Shown: positions 16,609 to 25,719, numbered from the stretch's first letter. The stretch is 45,202 bases of DNA from Deltaproteobacteria bacterium (GCA_007693595.1 REDI01000006.1:1-45202); one strand, 5' to 3'. The notes: generated by a model from the letters alone, not told the origin. Numbers and translations: made by a program.

Positions 16609-17526
16609 ATGAAGAAGCTCATCCCATCGTTGCTGGCTTGGTTGCTGTTCTTAGCTCCCGTGAGTGCCTCGGCGGGACTGGGGCCTCAGGTCGCGCAGGT
16701 CGCGGAGCACTACCTCGACACCCGCCCTGCGCTGTCGATGGAGACCTGCAACGGCCTCATCGAAGACGTGCTGCGCGACACCGGCGTCGAGATCCGAGGA
16801 AGTGTGCGCATGCTCTACGCGGACATGCAGCAGCGAGGCTGGGTCCACACCCGCACCGTGCCGCGGCCAGGCGATCTGGTCTTCTTCGACAACACCTACG
16901 ACGCCAACCGCAATGGTCGTCAGGATGACCCGCTCTCTCACATCGCGATCGTGATCTCGGTCGACCCCGACCACACGGTCCACATGGTGCATCACGGGAG
17001 CCGCGGGATTACGCCCTTGACCATGAACCTTCGGTTCCCGAGCGACCACCGTGATCGAAACGGCAAGGTCGTCAACTCCTTCCTCGCCGCCAACGGCTAC
17101 GGCCGAGAGGGGCAACGGCTTTCGGGTGAGCTCTGGCGCGCCTTCGCGACCCCGGAGCGCGAGGGGCGTAACGCCTCGGTCGCCGCCATCGACAGGGAGC
17201 GCCTCAGCGCGCCGATCGAGCCCGTGACCTTGCCGGTGAGCCTCAGAGACCCTGCGCTCCGCCGGGCGTGGGAGGGGCGACGGGTCGCGCCGCGCCATCT
17301 GCGGGACCGGACCTGCTACGAGCTCTGGTTCCTTCGGAACGCGGTCTATGCCAGCCATGGCTTTGCCTTCAACACCTTCGAGGCGCAACGGGCCTTCAGC
17401 GCCATCTCGACCTATCGCCGCGATACCTCGATGACCGCCGAGAGGGTCAGGGATCGCCTCACGAGGGTGGACCACGCGAATGTGGAGCGGATCCTCAAAG
17501 CCGAGAGGGCGGCTCAGTGCCGATGA
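16609..17526 (+). CDS. Exported CHAP/NlpC-like amidase with C-terminal YARHG domain
   Basis: 305 residues, ATG at 16609 with AGGGA upstream. Signal peptide (1-22) is followed by a papain-like cell-wall hydrolase domain: C47 in METCNGL at the start of a helix, then PRPGDLVFF (about 85-93) and H111 in LSHIAIVI, the layout of NlpC/P60 or CHAP enzymes that cut peptidoglycan peptides. Between them lies an Asp-rich loop (DNTYDANRNG) that may bind Ca2+. The last 70 residues (about 235-300) match the YARHG type, with CYELWFLRNAVYASHGF; this extracellular domain often accompanies peptidoglycan enzymes. Active-site Cys and His are present. Periplasmic or surface peptidoglycan hydrolysis is the likely role; which bond is cut is not visible. 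Confidence 0.85.
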   Translation: MKKLIPSLLAWLLFLAPVSASAGLGPQVAQVAEHYLDTRPALSMETCNGLIEDVLRDTGVEIRGSVRMLYADMQQRGWVHTRTVPRPGDLVFFDNTYDANRNGRQDDPLSHIAIVISVDPDHTVHMVHHGSRGITPLTMNLRFPSDHRDRNGKVVNSFLAANGYGREGQRLSGELWRAFATPEREGRNASVAAIDRERLSAPIEPVTLPVSLRDPALRRAWEGRRVAPRHLRDRTCYELWFLRNAVYASHGFAFNTFEAQRAFSAISTYRRDTSMTAERVRDRLTRVDHANVERILKAERAAQCR

Positions 17527-17582
17527 CCCTCGGGTAGATGCGCAGAGCTCGAGGCGACGATAGGGGACGGCAGGAGGTAGGC

Positions 17583-18617
17583 ATGTCTCGACTGTCCTTG
17601 CTGTTGCTCTTGAGTGTCGCGGGCTGTGACCGCGGCTCGGCGGTCCAGGTCGACGGCAACGCCGCGTGGGCGCACGACGCCGACGCCATCCTCATCGCCT
17701 CGTCCGCTCGGGTGACGCCCAGCGACGCGCCCTGGTACGCGGACCCCCGAGCCGATTCCTGGGAGGTCGTCTTCTCTGAGGCGGGGCCCGAGCTCGACGC
17801 GCCCACCGAGCTGCTTCGCGTGCCCGACGTGAGCAGCAGTCAGGGCGGGGGGATCCTCAGCGCGCCTCTGTATTGGCTGCGCGACCACGACCTCGCCGTC
17901 GCCATCGAGTACCACCAGGCGGTGACCTACAACCTCTCGAGCGGCGTGCGGCGGGAGCTCACCCTGCCTTCTAGCATCCACCGCGAGCTCTTCGACCTGG
18001 GCGAGATCGATCTGCGGCCCTACGCGGCCCCCATGGCAGCCGTACCCTCCCCCGACGGCGAGACCATCGCCGTGCACTACTCAGCCCCCTTGCTGGGGGA
18101 CTCGGTCTTCGGCGACATGTACTTCTATCACGCCGTCGCCTTCTTCGAGCGCGACGGCACCTTCATCGCCCATAACGACCTGGCGCCATGGCGCGGCGGC
18201 ACGCACCAACTCCGGCGCACGCCTCAGCCCCCCTCCCGCAGCCTGCCGGTGGTGGAGCCCCCGGCGCACGACCCCCACGGCTTCGTCGCCTCCTTCTACC
18301 TCCTCACCTTCGTCTGGCAGCGCGAGAGCGAGGGGGTCGTCTTCGTCGCCTCCGACTGGGACGGCGAGGAGTTCCTTGGTGGAAAAGCGCTCTTCGTCGA
18401 CCGCGACACCGGCGAGGCCACCGAGGTCGACCGCGTCCCCCGCGTGGGTCAGGCTGCCCAGGGCGGCTTCGCCAACCACGACGGCACCTACCTCATCACC
18501 TACACCCCCGAAGGCGCCCCCGACGAGGTCGAGCTCCGCTTGTACAGCGGTGGCTTCCACCGCCCCTTCGGCACCGGCCTCGATGTGTCGATCGAAGAGA
18601 TCGGGTGGACGTACTAG
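17583..18617 (+). CDS. Orphan lipoprotein, probable beta-propeller-like
   Basis: 344 residues, ATG at 17583 with AGGAGG five to six bases upstream. The signal peptide ends in the lipobox SVAGC, Cys at 15. The mature part has alternating strand-rich stretches and repeated patterns of the kind DGxxxAxxY and DxDTGEATxVDR, suggestive of a small propeller or tandem-strand fold (an inference from composition only). I do not recognise the family. It ends at 18617, sharing the four bases CTAG with the stop of the convergent 217-residue gene, so the two genes abut with no space for a terminator. It is the last gene of the plus-strand cluster that starts at 15784. Confidence 0.75.
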   Translation: MSRLSLLLLLSVAGCDRGSAVQVDGNAAWAHDADAILIASSARVTPSDAPWYADPRADSWEVVFSEAGPELDAPTELLRVPDVSSSQGGGILSAPLYWLRDHDLAVAIEYHQAVTYNLSSGVRRELTLPSSIHRELFDLGEIDLRPYAAPMAAVPSPDGETIAVHYSAPLLGDSVFGDMYFYHAVAFFERDGTFIAHNDLAPWRGGTHQLRRTPQPPSRSLPVVEPPAHDPHGFVASFYLLTFVWQRESEGVVFVASDWDGEEFLGGKALFVDRDTGEATEVDRVPRVGQAAQGGFANHDGTYLITYTPEGAPDEVELRLYSGGFHRPFGTGLDVSIEEIGWTY

Positions 18618-19267
18618 CAGAGCTCCGCCTGCTTGAGGACCCCGATGATCCGGGCTTCCGCGTTCTTGTAGGAGGGCGCTTCACACGGCGGCAGCTTTTC
18701 GGAGAGGACGTCGGCGACCGCCTTGTCGAGATCGTGCTTCTTCTTGGCACCGAGGCTGCCGAGCGCGTGCTTAAGTGCATCGCGGTTGACCCAACGTCCG
18801 CTGCGTCGCTCCCTCAGCACCCCCGCGAGCCGCCTGGGCTGGATGCGATCCTTGAGCACCCGGCGCACCACCTCGGTGGTCTCGTCGCTGAGCAGGAAGG
18901 CAGACTCGGTCATCGGGTTCATGACCACGATGCAGACGGGGGCCGGTAAGCTTGTATTTAGCGTCTTTTCGAGCATACTTCCTCGCTCAAGTTTCCTGCT
19001 CCACACGGCTTCGCTCGTGCTCTCGGCATCGTAGAAACCGAGGACCGCCCGGACCTGCTCACTCCTCAAGTACTCGCGAAGTTTCTGCTTAATGGCTTGG
19101 ACCCTCTGCTGATTGAACGTCTTCAGTTCGACGTACGCGTGTCTTACGGAGGGGGAGGCATGCGCTGAATGGACTTCGAGCAGCCGGCTGACATAGGCCA
19201 CGTAGGACCGATGGTTCTCGCTCTGATCGCTGATGATGACGACACTTTGGCGAGCGGCCGGACTCAT
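18614..19267 (-). CDS. TOPRIM/DUF4276-like partner of AAA ATPase
   Basis: 217 residues, ATG at 19267, overlapping the ATPase stop by ATGA. The protein opens with a strand-helix (VVIISDQSENHRSYV), has a second strand followed by GFYDAEST at about 76-83, and a third element MNPMTESAFLLSDE near 115-130. Acidic residues after strands and the E-x(n)-LLxD pattern recall DUF4276, RloB and other TOPRIM-like nucleases encoded just after OLD- or PARIS-type ATPases. The match is partial and recognised by pattern only. The local DNA (for example 18950-19030) is visibly richer in A and T than the flanking genes, which fits acquired DNA. It is the third gene of the candidate defence module. Confidence 0.6.
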   Translation of the reverse strand: MSPAARQSVVIISDQSENHRSYVAYVSRLLEVHSAHASPSVRHAYVELKTFNQQRVQAIKQKLREYLRSEQVRAVLGFYDAESTSEAVWSRKLERGSMLEKTLNTSLPAPVCIVVMNPMTESAFLLSDETTEVVRRVLKDRIQPRRLAGVLRERRSGRWVNRDALKHALGSLGAKKKHDLDKAVADVLSEKLPPCEAPSYKNAEARIIGVLKQAELC

Positions 19268-20436
19268 TCCTCTGCCTCAGTTGCGAGGCGCTCCTCGTTG
19301 CGGGGGTAGTCTGCCCAAGACATCACCACGTCAGATAGTTCGCCTTCTGCCAAGATCTCTTCGTAGCCCTCGAGATCGGAGACATTTGTCCTTGTAGTAC
19401 CTTGGCCGGGGATCCTCCGGAGGGCGAAGGTCTTGGCTAGGGGCTCGAGCTCATCCATGAGGCCTGTGCTCTGCGTGGTCAGCACGAGCTGCATCGATAG
19501 GCTCAACTCATCGAGTAGCTCCGCCGCGAGCTGGCTGGCACGCCTGAACAGGCCGGTTGCGGGCTCGTCGAGCAGGAGGACCGATACACCGCTCGGAGGA
19601 TGGTTGGCGAGAGCCGCCAGGTATGTGTAGACGATGCTGCCGTCGGAGGCCGTATCGATGGGAAAGACCAGTCCATTATCGGCCTCGTTGATCTGGACTT
19701 GGAGGTGCCCGTCGCGCAGGGGGGTCTTGACCCTTCGCCAGCTCAGGTGTCGGTTCAAGGCGTCGTGGAAAGGACTCGCGTTGTCGGCCTCGGTCAGTAG
19801 GCGATGCAGCCGCCATTTGAAGTCCCGACCGTAGCGGTCAGGACGCTCCGCATCGACCTGTCCGCCGCGCATGAGAGGCGGCACGGGGCAGAGGAGAGTG
19901 ATGCCGGCGAGGAAGGTCGCGGGGCTAACGATGCGCGAAAACGGTGAATTTTCTTTGAGGCCTTCGCTAAGCGCGGGCTGAAGGAAGCCTGCGCCGACGG
20001 GGATGGTCGTTCCGTCTTCCAGGTAGACGCGAGCTCCTCGATCGTCGCGCTCAAGGAGCAGGTTGCCCGTGTCATCGAAGAGGTGTTCTTTGGTAATTAG
20101 CGGGCGCTCGGTGGGGGCGTCGACCGCCAGTTCCAGGACGTAACGATAGGAGCGGGCCCCTGTCTCGAAGGAGAGATCGAATGAGATTGGACCGCCCTTC
20201 CATGCCAGGGCGCGGTAGGGCATGCTCCTTGACCCCAGGACCCCTCGCAGCTCTCCAGACCAAGCCGTGGCCGGGTCTTGGAGGAGATCCGAGACGAACT
20301 GCAGGGCGTCGAGCACCGAGCTCTTGCCCGAGCCGTTGGCGCCGACGAGGAGGGTTAGCGAGCTTGAGAGCTCGAGTGTTAGGTCCTCGAGGCATCGATA
20401 CCCCCGGATCCTGACGCTTACTAGCCGACCGCGCAT
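19264..20436 (-). CDS. AAA_21/OLD-like ATPase of putative defence module
   Basis: 390 residues from ATG 20436, with GAGGAG upstream; the open frame extends 65 codons further but into the preceding gene's end. Walker A GANGSGKSS at 32-40, a signature-like SDGS motif before the second strand, Walker B LLLDEP at 287-292, followed by a D-loop-like ATGL and the TTQS motif where an H-loop His would stand. This ABC-type organisation with a long central insert (about 80-270) is typical of AAA_21/AAA_15 ATPases of defence systems such as the PARIS AriA or RloA families. Together with the small TOPRIM-like partner (ATGA overlap) it looks like a sensor/effector pair. The upstream nuclease gene ends 25 bases before this start. 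Confidence 0.85.
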   Translation of the reverse strand: MRGRLVSVRIRGYRCLEDLTLELSSSLTLLVGANGSGKSSVLDALQFVSDLLQDPATAWSGELRGVLGSRSMPYRALAWKGGPISFDLSFETGARSYRYVLELAVDAPTERPLITKEHLFDDTGNLLLERDDRGARVYLEDGTTIPVGAGFLQPALSEGLKENSPFSRIVSPATFLAGITLLCPVPPLMRGGQVDAERPDRYGRDFKWRLHRLLTEADNASPFHDALNRHLSWRRVKTPLRDGHLQVQINEADNGLVFPIDTASDGSIVYTYLAALANHPPSGVSVLLLDEPATGLFRRASQLAAELLDELSLSMQLVLTTQSTGLMDELEPLAKTFALRRIPGQGTTRTNVSDLEGYEEILAEGELSDVVMSWADYPRNEERLATEAEE

Positions 20437-20461
20437 AGGACCTTCTCCTCGCCAAGCCAGT

Positions 20462-23400
20462 CTAACCCAGTTCTTTGGGTTTGAGGCTCCGGACTTCGGA
20501 GTCTTGCTGGAGGGCGCGATCGAACTGTTCGGCTTCGGAACGGTCGATGGCGCCTCGGACCCGCTCCTTTCCGACGCGGTGCTGCAGCTCGCGCAGGATC
20601 GCGCGCCAGTGTTCAGTGAGCCGGCCATCACTCAGATGGAGGGCTGAGAGCGCGATGCCCACCGCCGTCTTCAGGGTAGGGGAGGCCTCCGGGTCGGCTT
20701 CGCTCAGCGTGGCTAGGATGGCCGCCACATCTCGGGAATCGGGCGAAGGATCCCCGTTCGCCCAGCGAAGAGTGGACGCCGTGACCACGGCGCGGCCCTC
20801 GGAGGTTGGATGCGCCGCCGCCTTGAACAGCAAGGCCCCGCGCTGGGCCGGAGCGAGGAGCTCCAGCGCGAAGTCGAGCATCTCTTGGAGATCTGCTACG
20901 GGCGCGGAGCTTGGGTCCCCAAGCACAGCACGCAGGCGCATGTTTTGCCGCGCGCTTCGTCCATCCACGGCGTCCTGTCCGTCGAGATGGCCCCGAAACA
21001 CCGCCTTTGCGGCGATCAGGAAGATCTCACGGATCGAGGCGGGCAGATCCTCGAAGTCACGGCTGACGATCAACTCCCACGCGATCTGTGCTCGATGCTC
21101 GATCATCATCGTGAGCGTCGTAGGGGCGAGCTCTCCGCGAAGGCCCAGGCCGCGGAGTGGGTCCTGGGAGGTCCTCGCGAGCCCGAGCTTCGTCAGCCGC
21201 TCGACCAGATCGGCGGGATGCTGGACCGCGGCGGCGACGCTCCGAGCGATAGCGGCGGCGAAGTCGGCATCGTTCCTGACTGGACCCACCCTTGCGCAGG
21301 ACCGCCGGATCGCATCTGGGTCCAGCGGCTCGCTGCGAGCGAGCTCTGCGAGGGCGATCGGGTCGATCACCAGGCCGTCGTTGTGGAAGAGGGCGCGATA
21401 GAGGAGGTAAGTCGGATCGCGAGGAAAGCTGGCGAGGAGCAACGCCAAGTCTTCTTGGGGCAGCACGGGAGAGGAGTCGTCGTATGTACGCAGTGTCGCG
21501 AACCAGAGCACGGCGCGCTCTACCTCAGCCCACTCCACCCATCGTTCAGGAGGTAGGGGGGATGACAAGACGCGGTTGGCCTGGGCGGCGAGGAGGTGAA
21601 CCAGCTCCACGATCTCGTTCAAGTAGACAGGGGGCGCAGAGGGCTCGCGCCAGATGCTTCCAGCGGCTCGCCATGCGCGCGCTCGCGTTGGACCGTCCCG
21701 AGCGTCGACCAGAGCGACGAGCAGGTCCCCAGCGGCGGCGATGGTTGGGCGGGTCTCGTCGTGGTGGAACCTGGTGGAGAAGATCCCGACGCCGCCGACC
21801 TGACCGCTGGAGACGAGGTTCGGACCGAGCCACCATGAGCAGACATCGGGCAACGTGCGGCTCATTGACGCACCGAGATGGTCGTGATCGTGTGCGAGGG
21901 CGACGAACAGTTCGCGCATACGAGGCGCCGGCGCCCGCACCTTGTTCGACTCTAGGAGCCTGAACACCTCTGCGTCGCGTTCGGAGAGGCCAAAGAGCCG
22001 TTTGAGCAGGGACACGACTTGAGGAGCCTCGATCGAGTCGCTGGCCACCAGGGTCTCTACCAGCGCGCGGATGCTCCAGCGCTCGGAGTGGGAGAGGGGG
22101 GCCCCATCCTCGGCCAGGGCGATCCGTCGTTCGAGGAGGTCGAAGAACGCGGGGTGCAGCTCCGAGAAGAGAACCCTGTGCTGTACGAGGGTCGAGAGCG
22201 CGGGAGGGAGCCTCTGCGCGGCGTCGAGGTTGGACGTCCAGTCAGCGAGAAGACTCTGGATTGGTCCGATGTTGCCCGTCGACTTGGCGAAGTGGATCGC
22301 TTGCGGTGGCTCTGCGAGGTAGGGGCGGATTGGGGAAGGGATCTGCTCACGGCCCACCAGCAGGCCGACCACCGGACGGAGGTTCAGGTAGGCATGGGGT
22401 TCGGAGTCTGGCACATCCCTTCCGTCGAGGTCACGTAAGGGCGGTACGGGTCGTTCCCAGAGCACCGTGTCGGCGAGGGCATCGAAGAGTTCACTGGCGG
22501 CCTCCACCGAGAGACCCGCGACCTCTGCCAGCCTGTCCATGGGGGGGGCGCGAGGATCTATCGCCCCCTGCATGGCGAGGGCGAAGAGTAGGCGTAATGC
22601 CCGTTTTGGGTGATTCGTTAGGCTCAATACTTCGCTCAGGCTCAGCTCCAGCAGGTCGCTCTGGCCTAGGAGCAGGAGGGCAGCCTCCGCAGGATCGTCG
22701 GCTGCGAGCTGCCAGGCGCTCTCGAGCGTTTGAACGGGTAATCGACGAAACCGCTCGAGCGTCCAGCGGATGCTAGCCTCCTGGGTGAGTCTAGGGATGG
22801 GGAGGGTGTCTAGACCCGCCGGAATGTTGGCCATCGCTCCGTAGATCTCCAACGCATGGAGCCTGTTCAGCCCTGGGTCAAGGTTCCTTGGCGGCCTCTC
22901 ACTCAGGACCAGCACTGTGCGGTCAGGGTCGAGCAGCGGTAGATCGCGCTCGAGCCGCGCCAAGTTTTCGCCGGCCTGCAACCCCTTGAGGGTAAGGATG
23001 TCTTGCCGTCGCAGCACGTGAGCCGCGCGTGCGAGCACGAACGTCGCTGGTCCGCGGGGACTTAGGGCGCGCCGCCGCGACGTGGTCCCGTCGCTCGCGA
23101 GCTCCTGTGCGATCTGTTCCCACGGCTCCGGAAGGGGCTCCGTCGAGATCTTCTCGAGGCCTGAGCCTTGCCGCGGCCAGTCTCGGAGTGCTGAGCCGGC
23201 GTCGAAGCCGTGACGGTGGAGGATCCAGGGATGCTTAAGGCCCCAAGACAGAAGCTCCGCTCGATCGATGACGTGAAGCGCGGCGGCGCGATGACTCCTC
23301 GCGTAGACCTGCAGGTCTCTGCGGTCATCCGGCGTAAGCGCCAGCGAAGTGACGAGCAGCCAGTGCTCCCCTTGGTATCGATCGAGATCCTTCTTCACCC

Positions 23401-23686
23401 TCTGCTTAAGGGCGCTGCGGCGTTCTGCGTGCGTTCCATTGACGGCCGTCTTCTTGATGGATCCTCGCCAGTCCCTCGTGTCTCCAGCGTAGGGGCCGCG
23501 ATAGTAGAAGTCGTAGCCCCCGTCGTTCACGCCCTCGCGAGTCTCGGTGCCGAAGGCCGAGCCTGGCCCTGCGACCTGGCACAGTTCTTCTACGACGACG
23601 TCTTTGGCCAGCGCCTCGAAGTCTTGCCACGTGCGCTCTGCGAGCCACTCCTCGAAGCGCGGTTCCAAGGCTGGCCCAACCGCCAT
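20462..23686 (-). CDS. Large putative defence protein: Mrr-like nuclease domain plus degenerate STAND-like helical body
   Basis: 1074 residues. ATG 23686 shares one base with the stop of the upstream M3 peptidase gene (TGATG); a GTG at 23689 is also possible. The N-terminal 160 residues have the order of a PD-(D/E)xK (Mrr-type) domain: WQDFEALAKD near 20-29, NDGGYD at 54-59, and SIKK at 76-79, followed by a helix and HPWI near 152-155. D59 and K78 could be the metal-binding aspartate and lysine; the usual E/Q before xK is replaced by S76. Residues 205-265 look like a STAND ATPase in strand/helix order but lack the GxxGxGKS Walker A (PRGPATFVLARA instead). A winged-helix-like region (about 365-420) and long helical repeats follow. 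No transmembrane segment. Probable cytoplasmic anti-phage protein; the call rests on domain pattern only. Confidence 0.6.
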   Translation of the reverse strand: MAVGPALEPRFEEWLAERTWQDFEALAKDVVVEELCQVAGPGSAFGTETREGVNDGGYDFYYRGPYAGDTRDWRGSIKKTAVNGTHAERRSALKQRVKKDLDRYQGEHWLLVTSLALTPDDRRDLQVYARSHRAAALHVIDRAELLSWGLKHPWILHRHGFDAGSALRDWPRQGSGLEKISTEPLPEPWEQIAQELASDGTTSRRRALSPRGPATFVLARAAHVLRRQDILTLKGLQAGENLARLERDLPLLDPDRTVLVLSERPPRNLDPGLNRLHALEIYGAMANIPAGLDTLPIPRLTQEASIRWTLERFRRLPVQTLESAWQLAADDPAEAALLLLGQSDLLELSLSEVLSLTNHPKRALRLLFALAMQGAIDPRAPPMDRLAEVAGLSVEAASELFDALADTVLWERPVPPLRDLDGRDVPDSEPHAYLNLRPVVGLLVGREQIPSPIRPYLAEPPQAIHFAKSTGNIGPIQSLLADWTSNLDAAQRLPPALSTLVQHRVLFSELHPAFFDLLERRIALAEDGAPLSHSERWSIRALVETLVASDSIEAPQVVSLLKRLFGLSERDAEVFRLLESNKVRAPAPRMRELFVALAHDHDHLGASMSRTLPDVCSWWLGPNLVSSGQVGGVGIFSTRFHHDETRPTIAAAGDLLVALVDARDGPTRARAWRAAGSIWREPSAPPVYLNEIVELVHLLAAQANRVLSSPLPPERWVEWAEVERAVLWFATLRTYDDSSPVLPQEDLALLLASFPRDPTYLLYRALFHNDGLVIDPIALAELARSEPLDPDAIRRSCARVGPVRNDADFAAAIARSVAAAVQHPADLVERLTKLGLARTSQDPLRGLGLRGELAPTTLTMMIEHRAQIAWELIVSRDFEDLPASIREIFLIAAKAVFRGHLDGQDAVDGRSARQNMRLRAVLGDPSSAPVADLQEMLDFALELLAPAQRGALLFKAAAHPTSEGRAVVTASTLRWANGDPSPDSRDVAAILATLSEADPEASPTLKTAVGIALSALHLSDGRLTEHWRAILRELQHRVGKERVRGAIDRSEAEQFDRALQQDSEVRSLKPKELG

Positions 23687-25719
23687 CACGACTCAGCAAA
23701 GCCCCGATCCCGCAGCAGGGCAGAGGGATCTGGATCGCGGCCGCGGAAGGCGCGGAAGCTCTCGGCGGGGTCGAGGGTGTCTCCGACGGAGAGCACCTTT
23801 CGACGTAGGCGATCGGCGGTGGCACGATCGTAGAGCGATCCCGCCTCGGCGAAGGCCTCGGCGGCGTCGGCGGTGAGGGTGTCGGCCCAGAGGTAGGAGT
23901 AGTAGGCGGCGGCGTAGCCATCGCCGGCGAAGACGTGGGCGAAGTGCTGCGGACGATGTCGCGGCGCGATCTCGACGGGCAGCTCGAACTCGTCGAGCAG
24001 GGTGCGCTCGAAGTCGCGGGCGTCGGTGATGGGCTCAGGGGCGAGGTGCATCTCGAGGTCGAGCATGGCGCTGGCGAGGTACTCCAAGGTGGCGAAGCCC
24101 TGGTTGAAGGTCCTGCTCTTCTCGATGCGGTCGATCAGATCGGCGGGCATGGGCTCGCCGGTCTGGGCGTGGCGGGCGAAGCGCTGGAGCAGCTCCCGCG
24201 AGCTCAGCCAGTGTTCGTTGAGCTGTGAGGGAAACTCCACGAAGTCTCGGGCGACGTTGGTGCCGGCGAGCCGAGGGTAGGTCACGTCCGAGAGCAGGCC
24301 GTGCAGCGCGTGGCCGAACTCGTGGAAGAGGGTGCGCGCGTCGTCCCACGAGATCAGGAGGGGCTCGTCTGGGCCGGGCTGAACGAAGTTGCACACGTTC
24401 ACCACGATCGGGCTGCGCGGCTCGGGGAAGCGAGCCTGGGTGCGGTAGGCCATCATCCAGGCGCCCGAGCGCTTGCCGGGCCGGGTGTAGGGATCGAAGT
24501 ACCACAGCCCGACGTGCTCGCCCTCTCGGGTGACCTCGAAGATGCGGACGGTGGGGTGGGGGATGGGCAGACCCTCGACCTGCTCGAAGTGCAGACCGTG
24601 CAGCCGTTCTGCGGCCCAGAACATGCCCTCACGCAGGCGCTCCAGATCCAGGTAGGGCTTGATCTCGGCCTCATCGAGGTCATAGCGTTCCCGGCGGACC
24701 TTCTCTTGGTAGAAGCGGAAGTCCCAGGGCTCGATCTCGGTGTCGTGCTCGAGCTGCTCGGCGAAGGCACGCTGGGCGTCCACCTCGGCACGGGCGCGCT
24801 TCAGGGCGGGGGTCCACACAGCCTGGAGGAGGTCGCGAGCCGCCTTCGGGGTGCGCGCCATCTGGTCGGCGATGGCCCAGTGCGCGTGGGTCTCGAAGCC
24901 CAGCAGGCCCGCCCGCTCGCGCCGCAGCCGCAGGATGGTGACGATGTGGGCGTTGTTGTCGTTGTCGTCCCGGTTGTCGCCCCGGCTGATGAAGGCGCGC
25001 CACACCGCTTCGCGCAGCTCTTGGTCCTCGGCGGTCGAGAGGAAGGTCTCGACCGAGGATCGGGTGTTGAGCACGACCCACTTGCCCTCGTGCCCGCGCT
25101 CCTTGGCCTGGGTGGCCGCGGCCCGCACAAAGTCGGCGGGCAGGCCTGAGAGCTTCTCCTCGCGGTGGATGAGGGTGAAGGTCTGCTCGTCGGCGAGCAC
25201 GTTCTGGGCGAAGGCGGTGTAGGCCTTGGCCAGCTCTTGGTGGATCGCCGCGAGGCGTGCCTTGGATTGGGCGTCGAGGGCTGCTCCTCCGCGCTCGAAG
25301 GACTCGTGCACGCGCTCCAAGAGTCGCCGCTGCTCCTCGCCGAGCTCGCCGGGATCGTCCACCACCGCCTTGATGCGGAGGTAGAGCGCCTCGTTCTGGA
25401 TCATCTCGTCTTGCAGCGCCGCGAGCTTGGGGGCGAGCTCGCGCTCGACGGCCTGCAGCTCGGGGGAGGTACAGGTGGAGAGGTGCACCCAGTAGACCGC
25501 GCCCACACGATCGAGCGCACCGCCAGCGGCCTCGAGGGCCTCGATGGTGTTGTGAAAGGTGGGCGGCTCGGCGGCGCTCGCGATGGCCTGGACCTCGGCC
25601 CTCCAAGCGGTCATGGCTTCGAGCATGGCGTCGTGCAGCAGCTTGGGCTGCCCCCGATCGAGCGGAGGGACACCTCCGAAGGGGCCGGTCCAGGTCGCGA
25701 GGTCGGCTGAGTCGGTCAT
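23686..25719 (-). CDS. M3-family oligopeptidase (PrlC/Dcp type)
   Basis: 677 residues, ATG at 25719 with TGGAG six bases upstream; an in-frame start 13 codons earlier is less likely. Zinc motif HEFGHALHG near residue 465, with the third ligand Glu downstream in the VEFPSQLNEHW region that is highly characteristic of the Dcp/OpdA subfamilies. The length agrees with E. coli Dcp and OpdA (about 680). These enzymes hydrolyse short peptides in the cytoplasm; there is no signal peptide. The gene is 69 bases downstream of plsC and its TGA overlaps the ATG of the large nuclease gene by one base, so the two are probably translated in tandem. OpdA versus Dcp specificity cannot be told from the motif. 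Confidence 0.93.
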   Translation of the reverse strand: MTDSADLATWTGPFGGVPPLDRGQPKLLHDAMLEAMTAWRAEVQAIASAAEPPTFHNTIEALEAAGGALDRVGAVYWVHLSTCTSPELQAVERELAPKLAALQDEMIQNEALYLRIKAVVDDPGELGEEQRRLLERVHESFERGGAALDAQSKARLAAIHQELAKAYTAFAQNVLADEQTFTLIHREEKLSGLPADFVRAAATQAKERGHEGKWVVLNTRSSVETFLSTAEDQELREAVWRAFISRGDNRDDNDNNAHIVTILRLRRERAGLLGFETHAHWAIADQMARTPKAARDLLQAVWTPALKRARAEVDAQRAFAEQLEHDTEIEPWDFRFYQEKVRRERYDLDEAEIKPYLDLERLREGMFWAAERLHGLHFEQVEGLPIPHPTVRIFEVTREGEHVGLWYFDPYTRPGKRSGAWMMAYRTQARFPEPRSPIVVNVCNFVQPGPDEPLLISWDDARTLFHEFGHALHGLLSDVTYPRLAGTNVARDFVEFPSQLNEHWLSSRELLQRFARHAQTGEPMPADLIDRIEKSRTFNQGFATLEYLASAMLDLEMHLAPEPITDARDFERTLLDEFELPVEIAPRHRPQHFAHVFAGDGYAAAYYSYLWADTLTADAAEAFAEAGSLYDRATADRLRRKVLSVGDTLDPAESFRAFRGRDPDPSALLRDRGFAES

